A DNA stretch of 64,000 bases from Hermatobates lingyangjiaoensis (Eukaryota > Arthropoda > Insecta > Hemiptera > Hermatobatidae). Each line of letters starts with the position of its first letter. Positions within the stretch are counted from its first letter, which is position 1. The stretch is from NCBI GenBank assembly GCA_026182355.1, contig JAPFBL010001617.1, forward strand, positions 7,937,001 through 8,001,000, in the 5' to 3' direction. Under the pieces are notes generated by a model that worked only from the letters and a program-made list of their open reading frames with translations, was not told where the DNA came from and made no database searches. Shown piece after piece: positions 35,880-47,180 of this stretch. The position numbers were made by a program, and so were the translations under genes.

Positions 35880-36990
35880 TACGATAGTAGATAATAATAA
35901 TAAAAAATAATAATATAAATATATAAACATATTTTCAATATATTAGTTTACATTTTGTAAATTAAAAAAGAAACCACCAGACTACAACCACACACAAAAC
36001 GCAGACTGAAAGAACTGTCACAAAAAGAAAGTCACTTCTGTATGTTGACTTCGTCACTGTCAGCAGGAGTGATCTGTTCAAGGACCAGGACTGGGAAACA
36101 GCAAGTCCACTAGTTCACTCAGGACTGACAGTAAGCACGGAGGGAGAAAAGAGAACAAACGGGAAAGAGAAGGGATGAAGGAAACAATAAATGAAGACAA
36201 ATACAGGAAGAAAAAATTATACTAATTATAAAAAATAATATAAATTATGTGAATAAAAATAACGAAATTATATAGCTAAATAAAATAACAAAATTAAAAT
36301 AAATTTGACTAATTATTAGCAAAGCAAGGGATGTGAACTATTAATTAGATTAGTTTCGAAAATTTCGAAATTGACCACAGAGTATCGAAAAATTTATAAC
36401 TCCCTTGGAGAATGCCTATGTCAGGAGTCAGGAGACTGTACGGTGTCAGCCTGTGAATGATGACGCTAATAGACGGTATTAACAAAACATAACATATGCA
36501 CTTTGGACTTCTTGTCCAGGAATATTATCTTGCCGGTATCAGCGCTTAATATTCTCCTGGCATTCTATTATTTATTTAAAAAATAAACAAAAAACTGACG
36601 AAAAACAAAGTAAATCATTAAGAATATCGAAGCAAAATTTATAATAATGTAACGGAGAGAAGTATTTTCCTACATTGAAGACGAGAGAAGCTGTTTTCCC
36701 GAAAGTTTTAGAGGTAGAAGGCAGCTGAAAGCCATCCTGACAGAAACAAATCATCTGCTTTCCACCTGCCAGGTCTCCCTCGACCAACTAATAATTTTAC
36801 TTATTACAGTCATTCATAATCTTCAATACTATTTGTATCTAATTTTGGAGGTATTTAGAATATGAGAAATTACGAACTAATACAACACATGAAAATCCAA
36901 ATTTCGACTAATTACATACCATTAGTACAAAATAACACTATTATACGTATATGACAATCGCAATAATGCAAAGAATAATAATAGCGAACT
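35880..36990. other. Unassigned DNA
   Basis: Contains a moderately GC-richer part at 35990-36180 and a 71-codon minus frame (36572-36787) without a recognised family. No gene is claimed. Confidence 0.35.
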
Positions 36991-36992
36991 AT

Positions 36993-37035
36993 AGGCCTGA
37001 AGATAACCAGAGAATGGTTGAAACATGTCGCAAAT
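36993..37035 (+). ncRNA. Hammerhead-like ribozyme, intact core, ACATGT
   Basis: GC, CTGAAGA (36997-37003), extra T, stem II AACC/GGTT with 7-nt loop, GAA, palindrome ACATGT, C, GC. Stem I shows only two pairs next to the core. Downstream to 37440 are repeated fragments of the type GGGACTGTGCAACC, also seen near 4545, probably more PLE debris. Confidence 0.55.
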
Positions 37036-37485
37036 ACCACCACCAGATCAACAGTGCAAAATCTCCACCATCAACCAGCCATCCATCAATAGTAATATGA
37101 ACAATCGTCATAACAAACAGAAAAGGAAACGTAATTCATCATAACCAATAACTCGAAGGGGTCTCAATGTGAAGAAGTTGGAGTCGAGTGTCAACATCTT
37201 TTAATCAAGAGGGACTGTGCAACCTCTACCCCCATTGATATGAAGACAAAGGCTACTTTTCCTAGAAGGCAAATGAGAGTATCAAGTAAAATAAAATCAA
37301 TATCCGAAGCAGACAATAGAAAAAAACCAACACCCAACCACCAAAAAAATCAGAAAGAGAAAGGGAACAGGAGTTCACTACAAAGTGAGGCTCATGTTTT
37401 CTGCCAATATTCTTATATCACAGAGGGACTGTGAACCTTTATACCCATTGGCGGAATAACGAAGGATTTTCTGGGAAGCAGGTAT

Positions 37486-37574
37486 TAGATCAACTTGTAT
37501 ATACAATAGTAGTCAATGATCAAACCACAATATCAAATGGGAAAACAAGACTAAGATCTTTTAACCGTAACAAG
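37486..37574 (-). mobile_element. Partial PLE-3 pLTR with duplicated flank
   Basis: TTAGATCAACTTGTATATAC, AATAGTAG and the first 60 bp of a PLE-3 left arm repeat 35629-35720 including the non-element flank. This is a local duplication rather than a fresh insertion. It stops at CCGTAACAAG. Confidence 0.7.
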
Positions 37575-37687
37575 TAGAATTGGAGTTTAAGATTAAGTTG
37601 GAGAAAACTCCAACTAGAGCTTTCTAAGAACCCCACTCGTAGACCTACAAATTCTACTCTTCTATTGGTCACCATCGTAACGAATCA

Positions 37688-37693
37688 TATATA

Positions 37694-37749
<56 letters not shown>
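37688..37749. repeat. (TA)n before PLE-3 coding fragment
   Basis: TA tract, with one break, joins directly to the 5'-truncated PLE-3 frame. Confidence 0.95.
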
Positions 37750-37752
<3 letters not shown>

Positions 37753-38098
37753 TAAATGTCTGCATATATGTGTATATATGTGCATAAATTGCCATAAAAT
37801 ATATATTGGTCAAACTGGTAAATCATTAAAGACGCGTGTAAAAAAACACCAATACAACGTAAGTAGACAGGAAAAAAGTAGTGCCTTATTCTTGCATATA
37901 AAAAATGAAAATCATCATATTGATTGGACAGGAGCTAAATTTATTACCCATGAAAAATCAATGTTGTTAAGAAATATTATTGAATCGCCTCTAATTAAAT
38001 TTAATAAATCAAATATTATAAACATTAGTAACGGTCTCTTCAAACTGGATACTTTCGTTACGAGGGCAATAGCCTCTTCAAAGAGGGTTGACAGCTAG
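37748..38098 (+). pseudogene. PLE-3 GIY-YIG nuclease, 5'-truncated
   Basis: A 116-codon open frame: VYMCINCHKIYIGQTGKSLK (residues 9-28), arginine 30, SALFLHIKNENHHIDWTGAK, and a C-terminus LDTFVTRAIASSKRVDS before the stop. CINC is the paired cysteine motif in front of IYIG, common in PLE nucleases. It differs from PLE-1 (long spacing, no CxxC) and PLE-2 (YVGLSS). The nuclease frame itself is intact. The RT is lost upstream, where coding begins at the (TA)n tract, so it is a dead insertion. It has the same strand and is continuous with the 3' UTR and ribozyme that follow, which assigns the many PLE-3 solo pLTRs to this coding family. Confidence 0.8.
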
Positions 38099-38385
38099 CG
38101 GATAGTTTTTTACTTTTTCTTACTGTACTCCTTTGTTTCCCCAAACATCCCTTTCTGGACATTAGTCCTTTCCTGCACTTTCACCCTTTTAAAATACCAC
38201 TCTTCCCTCCCACTCTTCTCAACCCCACACCAGATGTTTTCTGCATCTAGTGTTTTAGTTGGGTTTTTGACTCTGACGAAGACCGCTTGTTACGGTTGAA
38301 AGATCTTAGTCTTGCTTTCCCATTTTCTTATTGTGGTTTGATCATTGATTGTTATTTCACGTGTATATGTGAAATCTTTATATAT
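38099..38385 (+). mobile_element. PLE-3 3' UTR and pLTR
   Basis: C- and T-rich UTR (TCCTTTCCTGCACTTTC, CTCCCACTCTTCTCAACCC), then CTGCATCTAGTGTTTTAGTTGGG, the ribozyme, ATTGTGGTTTGATCATTGAT and the tail hairpin ending GTGAAATC before TA repeats. The tail can fold as ATTTCAC/GTGAAAT. Confidence 0.85.
38260..38322 (+). ncRNA. PLE-3 hammerhead ribozyme, reference copy
   Basis: TGGG (38260-38263), GACT (38269-38272), CTGACGA (38273-38279), extra A (38280), stem II GACCG/CGGTT with loop CTTGTTA, GAA (38298-38300), AGATCT (38301-38306), T, AGTC (38308-38311), CCCA (38319-38322). Stem I is 4 bp, an internal loop, then 4 bp. The stem I internal loop and stem II loop are where tertiary contacts form in natural type I ribozymes. 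Cleavage would fall after the T at 38307. Confidence 0.8.
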
Positions 38386-38471
38386 ATATATATAGTTAGC
38401 TTCAGCTACTTAAAGGGTTGTGAGTCTTTTGTGTGTGTGTTTATTCTGTATTTTCTTTTTCCTGTGTGAAC

Positions 38472-38481
38472 TATATATATA

Positions 38482-38534
<53 letters not shown>
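38472..38534. repeat. (TA)n at PLE-2 pair
   Basis: A TA tract bordering the left arm at the TCTATG position of the pLTR. Confidence 0.95.
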
Positions 38535-38537
<3 letters not shown>

Positions 38538-38756
38538 AAATCAAAAGAACACACTTACAGTCTCTAATTTTCTGTTTGAACTGTCTTCAGGAGAGTTCCT
38601 GAGACTCTCCTGAAGACAGTTCAAACCGAAAATTAGAGACTGTAAGTGTGTTCTTTTGATTTCTCTATGTTTCTTTGTTTATATTGAACTATATTTGTCC
38701 GTTTTGGATCGTATTTCCAACGAAAAAAAGTATATATATATATATATATATATATA
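38535..38756. mobile_element. Short inverted PLE-2 pLTR pair
   Basis: The arms begin right at the ribozyme: GGAGAG, a short TTCCTGAG centre, then ACTCTCC. The right arm ends at GAAAAAAAG plus TA repeats (38731-38756). Both arms keep CTGAAGAC and GAAAATTAGAGA with a weakened stem II (AGTT in place of GGTT). Confidence 0.85.
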
Positions 38757-39320
38757 CGTTTCACGATGAATCACAAACACAGAACTAAGGAACAAACACA
38801 CTTACTGTCTCTAATTTTCGGTTGAACCGTCATGAGGAGAGTTGAGAAAGGGACACCAAGCGCACTTGTGAAGCGATGGTTGGAGACCAACAGTGTTGTC
38901 ACAAGCTTGCCCGGTTCAAGTGAGGTAAGAGAAATTAACTAAGAATAAGCTAAGAAATAGAAAGTGAAAATGAAGAAAATTAGGAAATATAAATAATAAA
39001 AACTTAAAAGGTAATAATGAAGAAAATAAGAGGAAAATAGCTGAAAAAAAGATAAAATCCAGGAATATGAATAATAGATACTTAAATAATAATAAACTAA
39101 ACTCTAACCAATCAGAATAGCCCCACCTTTATAAATTCAAACCTGGTTTACTACGCGCATTAAGAAACCAGATATGTGCCTCCTCGGATGCGCGTAAGGT
39201 GACCGTTTTACTATTTGGAGGGACTTGTCGTAATATCTGCACCCTAAAGCACTCGTTGAAGGAGAGTCCATGGTTGTTGGCATGAATGGCGACGGGTCGG
39301 TCGGAGCGTTTATTGTAAGC
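38757..39320 (-). pseudogene. PLE-2 nuclease end, 3' UTR and pLTR
   Basis: The minus frame (39320 to about 39129) reads RPVAIHANNHGLSFNECF, TVTLRASEEAHIWFLNARSK, PGLNL, stop. It is followed by a T-rich UTR (39128-38930), CTTGAACCGGGCAAGC, GTGCGCTTGGTGTCCC, the ribozyme-like CTCATGA, C, GGTTCAACC, GAA, AATT, A, GAGA, and a GTAAGT site. It is the empty-site relative of 51495-52215, which carries a SINE at the matching UTR position. C3-U4-G5 is altered (CTC). Confidence 0.85.
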
Positions 39321-39321
39321 A

Positions 39322-39425
39322 CCTACTTACAGTCTCTAATTTTCGGTTTGAACCGTCTTCAGGAGAGATAAGAGAGAGAAACCAAGCGCACTGGTTCAGA
39401 GACGGTTGGAGACCGTCTAACCACC
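39322..39425 (-). mobile_element. PLE-2 pLTR fragment
   Basis: A solo minus copy with the full core CTGAAGACGGTTCAAACC, GAAAATTAGAGA and GTAAGT. It directly abuts the nuclease fragment without a TA tract. Confidence 0.75.
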
Positions 39426-39667
39426 CCTAAGAAGCACACAACTTTGCGGTGGGCTGGTATTAAATGCCATATTAATTGCCCAAGAGTCATCTTAATTTAG
39501 CATGAGCAGATGAAACAAAATCACAATTTTCAGACGAAAAACGAAACTTTATAATGAAAGTAATATTCAATAGAAAAAACCAAGAATTACAGTCAATAAA
39601 AACAAATAAGGTGAATGAAAATATTACAGTGAAAAGACAGTACTTACAAGAATTAAAATGTCCACGA

Positions 39668-39702
39668 ACAAGCTTTCGACTCCCACACAAGTCATCGTAG
39701 GT
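39668..39702 (-). ncRNA. Hammerhead-like relic, AGCT stem III
   Basis: Minus strand: CTACGA, T, GACT/AGTC stem, GAA, AGCT, T, then a GTAAGT site about 20 nt on. It is related to the motif at 301-339. One base of the CTGANGA box is missing. Confidence 0.4.
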
Positions 39703-39863
39703 TAATGATATGGATAACCAAATCTTTATAAATAAAATAATGATTTTGTCTGTACATTGCTTAGAACTGACTCATTTCAAGTTTTCTTTACGTTTCATAC
39801 ATTGGAGAAACCGAATCCACTATTAGAAAAATTTCTGTCGGTTTGTCGGTTTGTCCGGAAAAT

Positions 39864-40150
39864 TTTGTCACAAGTACACTCAGCCAACATAAGACATATC
39901 AAGCTGAAATTTTTGCAGTATATTTGTGTATGTCCAACTTAAAATATAAGCTCTGAATTGATTAGAAATTCAATGTAGAAGTGAAGTTATGGCCGTTTAA
40001 AGCAAAAACGTTTGTCACAAGTAAACTCAGCCACCATGAGACATAACGAGCTCAAACTTTTACATTAGATTTGTTTATGCCTAACTTAAAATATAGACTC
40101 TAAATTGATTGATAATTCAGTACAGAAGGGAAGTTATGGGGCTTTAAGCT
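39864..40150. repeat. Two tandem units of about 147 bp
   Basis: TCACAAGTACACTCAGCCA and TCACAAGTAAACTCAGCCA start two diverged copies that also share CCTAACTTAAAATATA-type and AGTTATGG blocks. It lies inside a longer duplicated tract with Helitron remains. Confidence 0.7.
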
Positions 40151-40329
40151 GTATTTTGCTATTTTTACAGACACTATTTTGAAAATACACAGGTATGGCA
40201 AGTAAGTATTGTTAGTTGATTTTAATTTTATTTGGCTATTTGAATATATTGAGTATTTGAGATCATTAACAAGGTGTCTCCCAGAGTTGAGGATGTACTA
40301 TCTATTCAGAATAAATGGCTTTATGAACG

Positions 40330-40905
40330 AGCAATTCTCAGCCCTTAATATGAAAAGGCAGGAAAAATCAACAAACAAGTTCTTACGCTATAACATACCG
40401 AGGAAAGAACTTACAAGTCAGTAAAGAGAGTCATTAGTGATGAGGAAGCAGTTCATTATCTAATTGAATTTCTTGACTCAAGATTTATTTCTCCTCTACT
40501 GGAAGAGTAATAACTTAAGTAAAAGTAAAAACTTAAAGTAGGAGCAATAATCATGCTGCAATTTAGTAGTAGAAACAAATTTTATGCTACGAAACGTGAG
40601 CACCACAAAACTTTGCAACGGGACACGACTGAGTTCGTGTTCAGCGCAGATATGCCATAGAGGCGGACATCATCACTGGGTGTGGTATTTGGGAGTCTGT
40701 GTGTATACCAGGCATACCATTGATTCGGAGCCACTATTTGTTTCCGTTGAAGCGATTGCAAAGTCCTTTCAGAGTCTATTTCGCATTGACGTTAACTACG
40801 TCGCAAACGGAACCTTTATCTAACGCAGGGATTCAAGTTAGCGTGACCAAGTTTTTTTCACATGGTCAAATGTAGTTTACTTGCTCAAGAGTCAGAGGTT
40901 CCAAC
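40330..40905 (+). pseudogene. Helitron helicase C-terminal fragment, copy 1
   Basis: Across frames: INKQVLTL, EERTYKSVKRVISDEEAVHY, EFLDS, LLRNVSTTKLCNGTRL, CVYTRHT, VEAIAKSFQSLF. These are the conserved C-terminal blocks of the Pif1-like helicase in Helitron transposons (the usual pattern is EAVHYPTEFLNS, MLLRNL, LCNGTRL, then P-F-P-V-R). The protein would unwind DNA during rolling-circle transposition. Stops and frameshifts make it dead. The helicase ATP-binding part and the Rep nuclease are absent. Confidence 0.8.
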
Positions 40906-41072
40906 TGTCTGTTCTTCCATGAACCTGAAGAACTAATGTAGTGTATTCAGGGGCATTTGCCTTTGGTATTCTTCACAAGGAATACCAAGTGAAACAGAAC
41001 TTTTGATTCCGTCAAAGACGGGTACGTTTCCTATGTATTAAATATAACTGTAAAATTTATATAGTTTAATAT

Positions 41073-41175
41073 TTGCTTAATATAAACACTGGTAATAAAG
41101 TAAGGTATGGAACCAGAGTAGCCCAGTGTCTTGCGCGCTTCCTGTTGACAGTAGCACAAGTATATCTATATAAAC
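41073..41175 (-). repeat. R repeat unit between Helitron copies
   Basis: Minus strand: ATACTTGTGCTACTGTCA, GCGCGCAAGACACTGGGCTA, CTCTGGTTCCAT, TTACCAGTGTTTATATT. It matches the three units at 45177-45533. Confidence 0.65.
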
Positions 41176-41284
41176 AAAAGAAAGGTTTTGTCTGTACATT
41201 CCTTAGGACTGACTCATTTCAATTTTTGTTTACGTTTCATACTTTAGGGAAGCCCCATGTAAACTTAGAATACATTACTAATGA

Positions 41285-41815
41285 ACAGGCAGGAAAAATC
41301 AACAAACAAATTCTGACATTATATCAAGCCGAAGACTTATAAGTCTGTAAAGAGAGTGATTAGTAATGAAGAAGTAGTTCATTATCCAACTGAATTGCTT
41401 GACTCTGTGACTGCTCCTGAACTGCCTGCTCATGAGTAAAAACTTCAAGTAGGAGCACCATAATGCTGCGATTTAGTATCAGTAATAAATTTCATGTTAC
41501 GAAACTTTAGTGCCCCGGGAAATATGCAACGGGATACGACTCTGAGTTCTAAACTGATATGCCATATCAATCTGTACCCTAAACAGATATGCCATAGAGG
41601 CGGACATTATGTCGAATGGGGAGTCTGTGTGTATACCAACCATACCATTGTTTCCGAGCCACTCTCTGTTTCTGTTGAAACGATTGCATAGTCCCGTCAG
41701 AGTCTATTTCCCATTGACGTTAACTAAATCGCAAGGGGAAAATTTATCTAACGCAGGAATTCAAGTTAGCGAGACCAAGTTTTTCTCACATGGTCATCTG
41801 TAGTTTACTTGCTCA
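41285..41815 (+). pseudogene. Helitron helicase C-terminal fragment, copy 2
   Basis: A tandem diverged duplicate of 40330-40905: INKQILTLYQAEDL, LRNFSAPGNMQRDTTLSS, then ESVCIPTIPLFPSHSLFLLK, RLHSPVRVYF, LTLTKSQGENLSNAGIQVSE. KSQG and the P-VRV-F block are helicase signatures near the Helitron C-terminus. Both copies are followed by GATTCCGTCAAAGACGGGTA (41006, 42027), so the duplication includes downstream DNA. Confidence 0.85.
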
Positions 41816-42326
41816 AGAGTCAGAGGATCCAACTGTTTGGTCTTCCATGAAAATGAAGGACAGTCAGCTAATTTGGTGTATACAGAGGCATTTGTATAAC
41901 ACTACTAATAATGATATTTTCTACTATTCTATAATTTCTAATTATAGTATTAGTATAATACTATTATTGGTATGGTATTCCATGGTATTTTGGAATAGTA
42001 TGGTTGGAAGTATAATAGAATTTTTGATTCCGTCAAAGACGGGTACGTTTGCTAGTACAAGTATAAATGTGCTCAGTATATAGAATACCTAAGTCCAATA
42101 ATAGCTTGATAATGAAATTAATGAAATTCTAATATGAAAAGACAGGTGCAAAGACAAAGAAAAGACAAAGGTTACAAACTATTAGAATGAGAGTGCAGTG
42201 CGTTCAGTATTTATCTATACAATAATAAACTATATCATAAATGAATGAAATGTTAATTTCTTAAATTAAAACTACAAGAAAATTTTAAAAAGGTATTGAA
42301 ATTTTATGTACAATTTGAGGGCTCAC

Positions 42327-42399
42327 CTCTTCGTTGCATGTAACTAAATAGGTCGTCCAGGAATTCCTTTCTTTTAGGGTCCTCACTAAGCTCATATAA
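42327..42399 (-). CDS. retn: ARID domain exon, ARID3/dead-ringer family
   Basis: On the minus strand a 73-bp exon is bounded by a pyrimidine-rich acceptor (TTCTGTTTCAG, AG at 42401-42400) and a GTGAGC donor (42326-42321). It encodes LYELSEDPKRKEFLDDLF then SYMQRRG, plus one extra base. This is the first part of the ARID DNA-binding domain in ARID3/dead ringer/Bright proteins, AT-rich DNA-binding transcription factors of the nucleus. The acceptor falls on a codon boundary, and the donor splits the glycine codon. I found neither the preceding exon (ending FEEQFKQ in relatives) nor the next one (TPVNRIPIMAK...) in the window, so both flanking introns appear long. The symbol is by family resemblance; an ARID3 paralogue is possible. 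Confidence 0.9.
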
Positions 42400-43670
42400 C
42401 TGAAACAGAAGCAGGCATCATATAAATGGATAGAAACTTAATATTTATTTATGAATATTTGTGCGAATTGAAATAGCATGAATTAGAGAGAGATAGACAA
42501 ATAGGTAGATTGAGTAAATAGGTGACGCTGAGAGGAGGGGAGAACCAGAAAGATGTTCTGGTTTAATGATTATAATTTAATGGTACAATAATAATTTAAT
42601 GATTATTGCACTAATGATATTTAAATGAAACGTGGGTTACAATAATTGTATCTTCCAAGTCATTCATACAAACCGAGTATATGACTTTATCACTTTTCGC
42701 TATAATAAAGAAAATATTTTTTCTCCTTTAAACTTTGAAGTGGAAAAAGGAATGTCTATTAGAGTTGAAGAAAAACTATTAGAATTATTAATAAGGATGC
42801 TTCATATTAAAATTCCTGTATGTCTGTCTCTTTGCTTTTCTTTGCCTTTCAGGCGGTCAAATTAATTCAAGGTCAAAAAGTGAATGAAACAATGCAGAAA
42901 TACTTTTTTACCTTTATGTTCTGTTTTGTACAATTTAGGTACTCACTATCAGTCAAAGTTTTTTTCAGTTGAACGTTTTTAATAATTTTAGTTTTGAGGC
43001 AATTCAATTTAAATAACAGATAAATTCATTGCCTTTCTATATCTTCTAAATCCTTTATAAGTTAACGTTATGAAAGTTTCATGACGCCATCCATTGTTTA
43101 GATTAGGAAAGTCATTGACCAAATTTCTTGTGAGTAATATTAAAAGATATTAAATAGTACTCTGATGATAGAAAACACTTAATATCTTGGGGATATCATG
43201 CAAAAGAGCTTCAGAAGCTTCTGATTTAAGTGTAGATTTGACCAACTTCAATTACACGTCGAAAACTGGAATACTAATATTTTACTTGAGCCCAGCATTG
43301 AAAAACATTTAGTTTTTCAGCCACCATTCAGTATCATCGGTACAAGTTATAAATCTAATCTACCTGAGCTGGTACAACAGATAGTTTTATACATATTGTA
43401 TATACATATTTATGCAATTGTGATAGAAATAATATGAAATTATATTAAATAAGTAAACTGTAAAAAATAGAAATAAATTATTTTTTCATTAAATGAGTTT
43501 AACCAAACGTAGATTTTAAAGTGTGAATCACATATCAGGTTTATACTTTGGAAATACCAAAAAAAAAACAAATCTTTAAGTAAAATAACGTTAATATTTA
43601 TTCATACGAATTCTGAGCTTATCAACTCTGACCTAGTTTAGTCTTAAATTATTTATTTAAAATAATATTA

Positions 43671-43850
43671 CGCTTACTTTAGGCTTACGCTTTACTTAGG
43701 CTTTACGCTTACTTTAGGCTTTACGCTTTACTTAGGCTTTACGCTTACTTTAGGCTTTACGCTTTACTTAGGCTTTACGCTTACTTTAGGCTTACGCTTT
43801 ACTTAGGCTTTACGCTTTACTTAGGCTTTATGCTTACTTAGTTTAAATTA
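43671..43850. repeat. Minisatellite of 18-bp units
   Basis: About ten units alternate between TTACTTTAGGCTTTACGC and TTTACTTAGGCTTTACGC, so a 36-bp higher-order unit is visible in the middle of the array. Confidence 0.9.
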
Positions 43851-45176
43851 AACTCTATATAACAGAAATGTAAACCGTGTTGCCAAAGAATGAACAATTT
43901 TTTGATTGCAGCAACACTCTATAGTAATACATTAATACATAGTAATATATATAGTAATACATTTTCAAGGAGCAATAGAAAGTTCAAATAATGAAAGCAA
44001 TAAAAATTACTATTGATTTAATTCATAAATCGTAATAAACTAAAAATAAACTTTGATATTATGAATAAATATAATATTATAAAGTATAACTCTATAGATA
44101 TATAACTATTGTGTTATGGGTTGAACATTTGAATAAGGAAAAAAACACGAAAAGTTTGTATGCTTAAAGTCTTTTGTCGTATTACTTGACTTCTTTGAAT
44201 TCCTTGAAACATATCTATTTTTAACTAAATTAGCGGAATTAAACTATTGACATGTTTCAAGATTTTCTTAAGTTATGTCAAAATGCCTTACACCAGTTAT
44301 GTTGGTATACCTGAAATATTTGTTAGGTCAGAGAGAGCTTAATCAGGCAGTCAACACACTGACTTCATACTTGAAATTATACTAGAAACTCGTGTATGAT
44401 CTACTTCAAATCTTTCTTGAGTTCGTTAGAGATGAAAAAAAAAACAAAAAATAGTGGAATCAAATATACCAAAACTCAGGTAATTAGTAATTACTAATTT
44501 GTTTCAAGTTTTTCTTCAGTTCAATCAAGACGAAAAGTTAAATTAACAAAATCAAATTGTTTGAACACCTCCTTGAGTGTTAACGTACTTCGCAATTTTA
44601 GTTGTATAACAAAAATGAAATACTAGTTTCCTACAAATATTCCTTAAGTTACACCAAGGTAAATATCGAACATTGTTGAATTGGCACTTTGAATTAGTTA
44701 TATGTAACAAAGATCCCTTGTGTTCAATCATTAGACCAAAGATCATTTGGAATAGAAAAATGAAACTAATTGCAAGTCGACTATGTTATGGTATAAACCG
44801 ACTTGTAATCAAGGGACTAAGCTCTTTAGTCGATTTTATTACAAAAAGCAGTTAACATGTTTGAATGAAAATTACTACTGCATGTATGTATAGACGTTTC
44901 AGGTTGTAACCTATTTGAAGAAAACACTAAAGTACAAACAATACTCAAAAATTTTTTAACGATATCAATCAATGTATAAGAATTTTATTTCTCAGTACCC
45001 CAGAGGTTGCTAGTACCACTATTATAAAATTATACCTTCTTATCTTGTAGCCATACCTGAATTGAGTCTTTATAATATTACCTTAGAGCATTCGTCTTTC
45101 ATCTGACAGTTGTGTTCAAATTTGTTTCCTAAATTATTTATTTATAACCCCTAATGTAGTAATTTATTATATATTT

Positions 45177-45533
45177 TTTACATTTATTTATAATACATTT
45201 TCAGTAATGTCATCAGCGAGCACGCAAACCTCTGGGCTACTCTGGCTCCATGCCTTAATTTTATTACCAGTGTTTTTATTTCACAAATTTTAAATTAAAT
45301 TTTTTTTGTTACATTTATATATAATACATTTTCACTACTATCATTGGCGAGTACGCAAGCCAGTGTGCTACCCTGGATCCATGCCTTTCTTTATTGCCAT
45401 TGTTTACGGTTATGGTTGTTTATATTATTCAAATGTTAAATTCAACAATTTTTTTTGTTAAGTTTATTTTTAATATACTTGTGCTACTGTCATCGGCGAG
45501 TGCGCAAGCCAGTGTGCTACCCTGGCTCCTATT
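45177..45533 (+). repeat. Three tandem R repeat units, 130-150 bp
   Basis: Each unit holds a T-rich lead, AATACATTTTCA or a variant, TCATCGGCGAG, CGCAAGCCAGTGTGCTACC and CTGGCTCC. Related units are at 41073-41175 (minus) and 48270-48333. The source element is unknown. Confidence 0.75.
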
Positions 45534-46619
45534 TTGAGAGTATAGTAATAATTTTATTTTATTTAACATTATTCATGTAATAAATAATATATATTTAATT
45601 TCAGGTTTCTATCTCCACGGGAAATGGGTGAAGAAACAAACAAACAAACTCACGAACTTCATATATAGAGATATAAGAATTATTATTAATTCTTTGTAAA
45701 CCATGATAATATCTGTAACTTAAATCGCATAGAAAGTAAACAATCGACTCAAGGAAAAGTCGATTATTGTCTCCAAAAAGAATTCCTAACACGGAATAAC
45801 ATTCATTTTGCTCCTGAAAATGGCTGAATTTCGAGAACCAACTAGGTAATATGGGATTTTTTATAGTAATTTTTTGTGCACATAATACTCTATACTGGTT
45901 AAGGTTTTTGTCCATTATCAAGAACTATGAGTTTCCCCTCGATGAGGGACAATATCCAAAACCTTAAACAATAATGAAAAACTTAATTATCATAAAATAG
46001 ATTCATAAAAATACCAATGAATTCAATAACCAAAATGGAATACATAACCAAAAGTTAGAAAATGTTCTTTCTTTCTCACCAGGAGGGACTATGCGAATCA
46101 GATGTTCCGTTATTCCAAGTTGCTACCACTGAATTCATCAATGCAAAATTGTTTGGTTCTGTTTATCAGTTTAACTGATTCGGATCCAATGTTAAACCCA
46201 CATTTTACTACCCTGTGATCCTTATTAAAAGTTTTCTAACTTTTTACATTGAAAGAGAATTTCTACCATATCGCAATCAATATTTATTAAATTTCACCTA
46301 AATAGTCATTGATTTTGAGATATTTTGCTCAAAATCATATAACATATTTCTAACAAATCGCAAAAAAAAATGATTATTTTTCTCATATGATTTACCTTAT
46401 AAGAAAATGCATTATTGGTGTAGAACCGTTGAATTAAAACATGCCTCTCCGTTGAGTGGCTAACTTCAAATATTGACCTAAATGTAATACTTTTATAATT
46501 CTATATTCATATGGAAGGAATACGAAAGTAAAATGCACACTTAATCTATTATTAAAAATTGAAAAAGAAAAGGCTACTTGGCGAGATATAAACATTAGCG
46601 TCCAATAGGTTTTTATCAA

Positions 46620-46830
46620 ATTAGAAGCGCAATGAAAGAGTGGAGAGAAAAGAATAAATGGAAGAGAGTTAATCGAAGAGGATTAGTCACTGGGAGGCTG
46701 ATAGGAACCATCGTAAGCCATTAGTCAAGCAAAGAAGGCCCCAGAGCAAATCGATTTGACTTGAATGCGCGTACCCTCCTCTCATCATTTCTGTCATCAA
46801 ATTATAATACAGCTCTAAAGAAGTTACCAT
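46620..46830. other. GC-richer patch, possible regulatory DNA
   Basis: Unique-looking DNA with AATCGATTTGAC and GAATGCGCGTACCC. No coding signal. Confidence 0.2.
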
Positions 46831-47029
46831 ATATTCAAGGGAAAAAACCTAATTTATTTTAAACATCCTAATAATGAATATTTTACATTCACCATTAATT
46901 AGCTGAAAACAAGAGTACATGAAAAAAAATGCTTTCAATCAAACTTTAAAATAACATATTAAAGAGTTAGAGTTGCATTAGTAGTAAGGAGTAAATCAAA
47001 ACAATACTGGCAGTTTAGCACTGTCATTG

Positions 47030-47180
47030 TAACTGTTAATTTAACTTCTGGCCCCCAAGGCTGTATTCCCAATGAAAGGCATTAACAAACGTCTACTTTC
47101 ACAAAATCTCTTCCCCCAGATAACTGACTATTTATAACTTGATAAATTAGCCATCATCGCCATATTGTATTGGATGCTTA
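47030..47180. other. GC-richer patch, possible regulatory DNA
   Basis: Contains TTCTGGCCCCCAAGGC and CCATCATCGCCATATTG. No coding signal. Confidence 0.2.

Noticed and set aside
39864..40150. Tandem 147-bp repeats as a CRISPR-like array
   Set aside because: There are only two diverged units with no spacers, in an animal genome.
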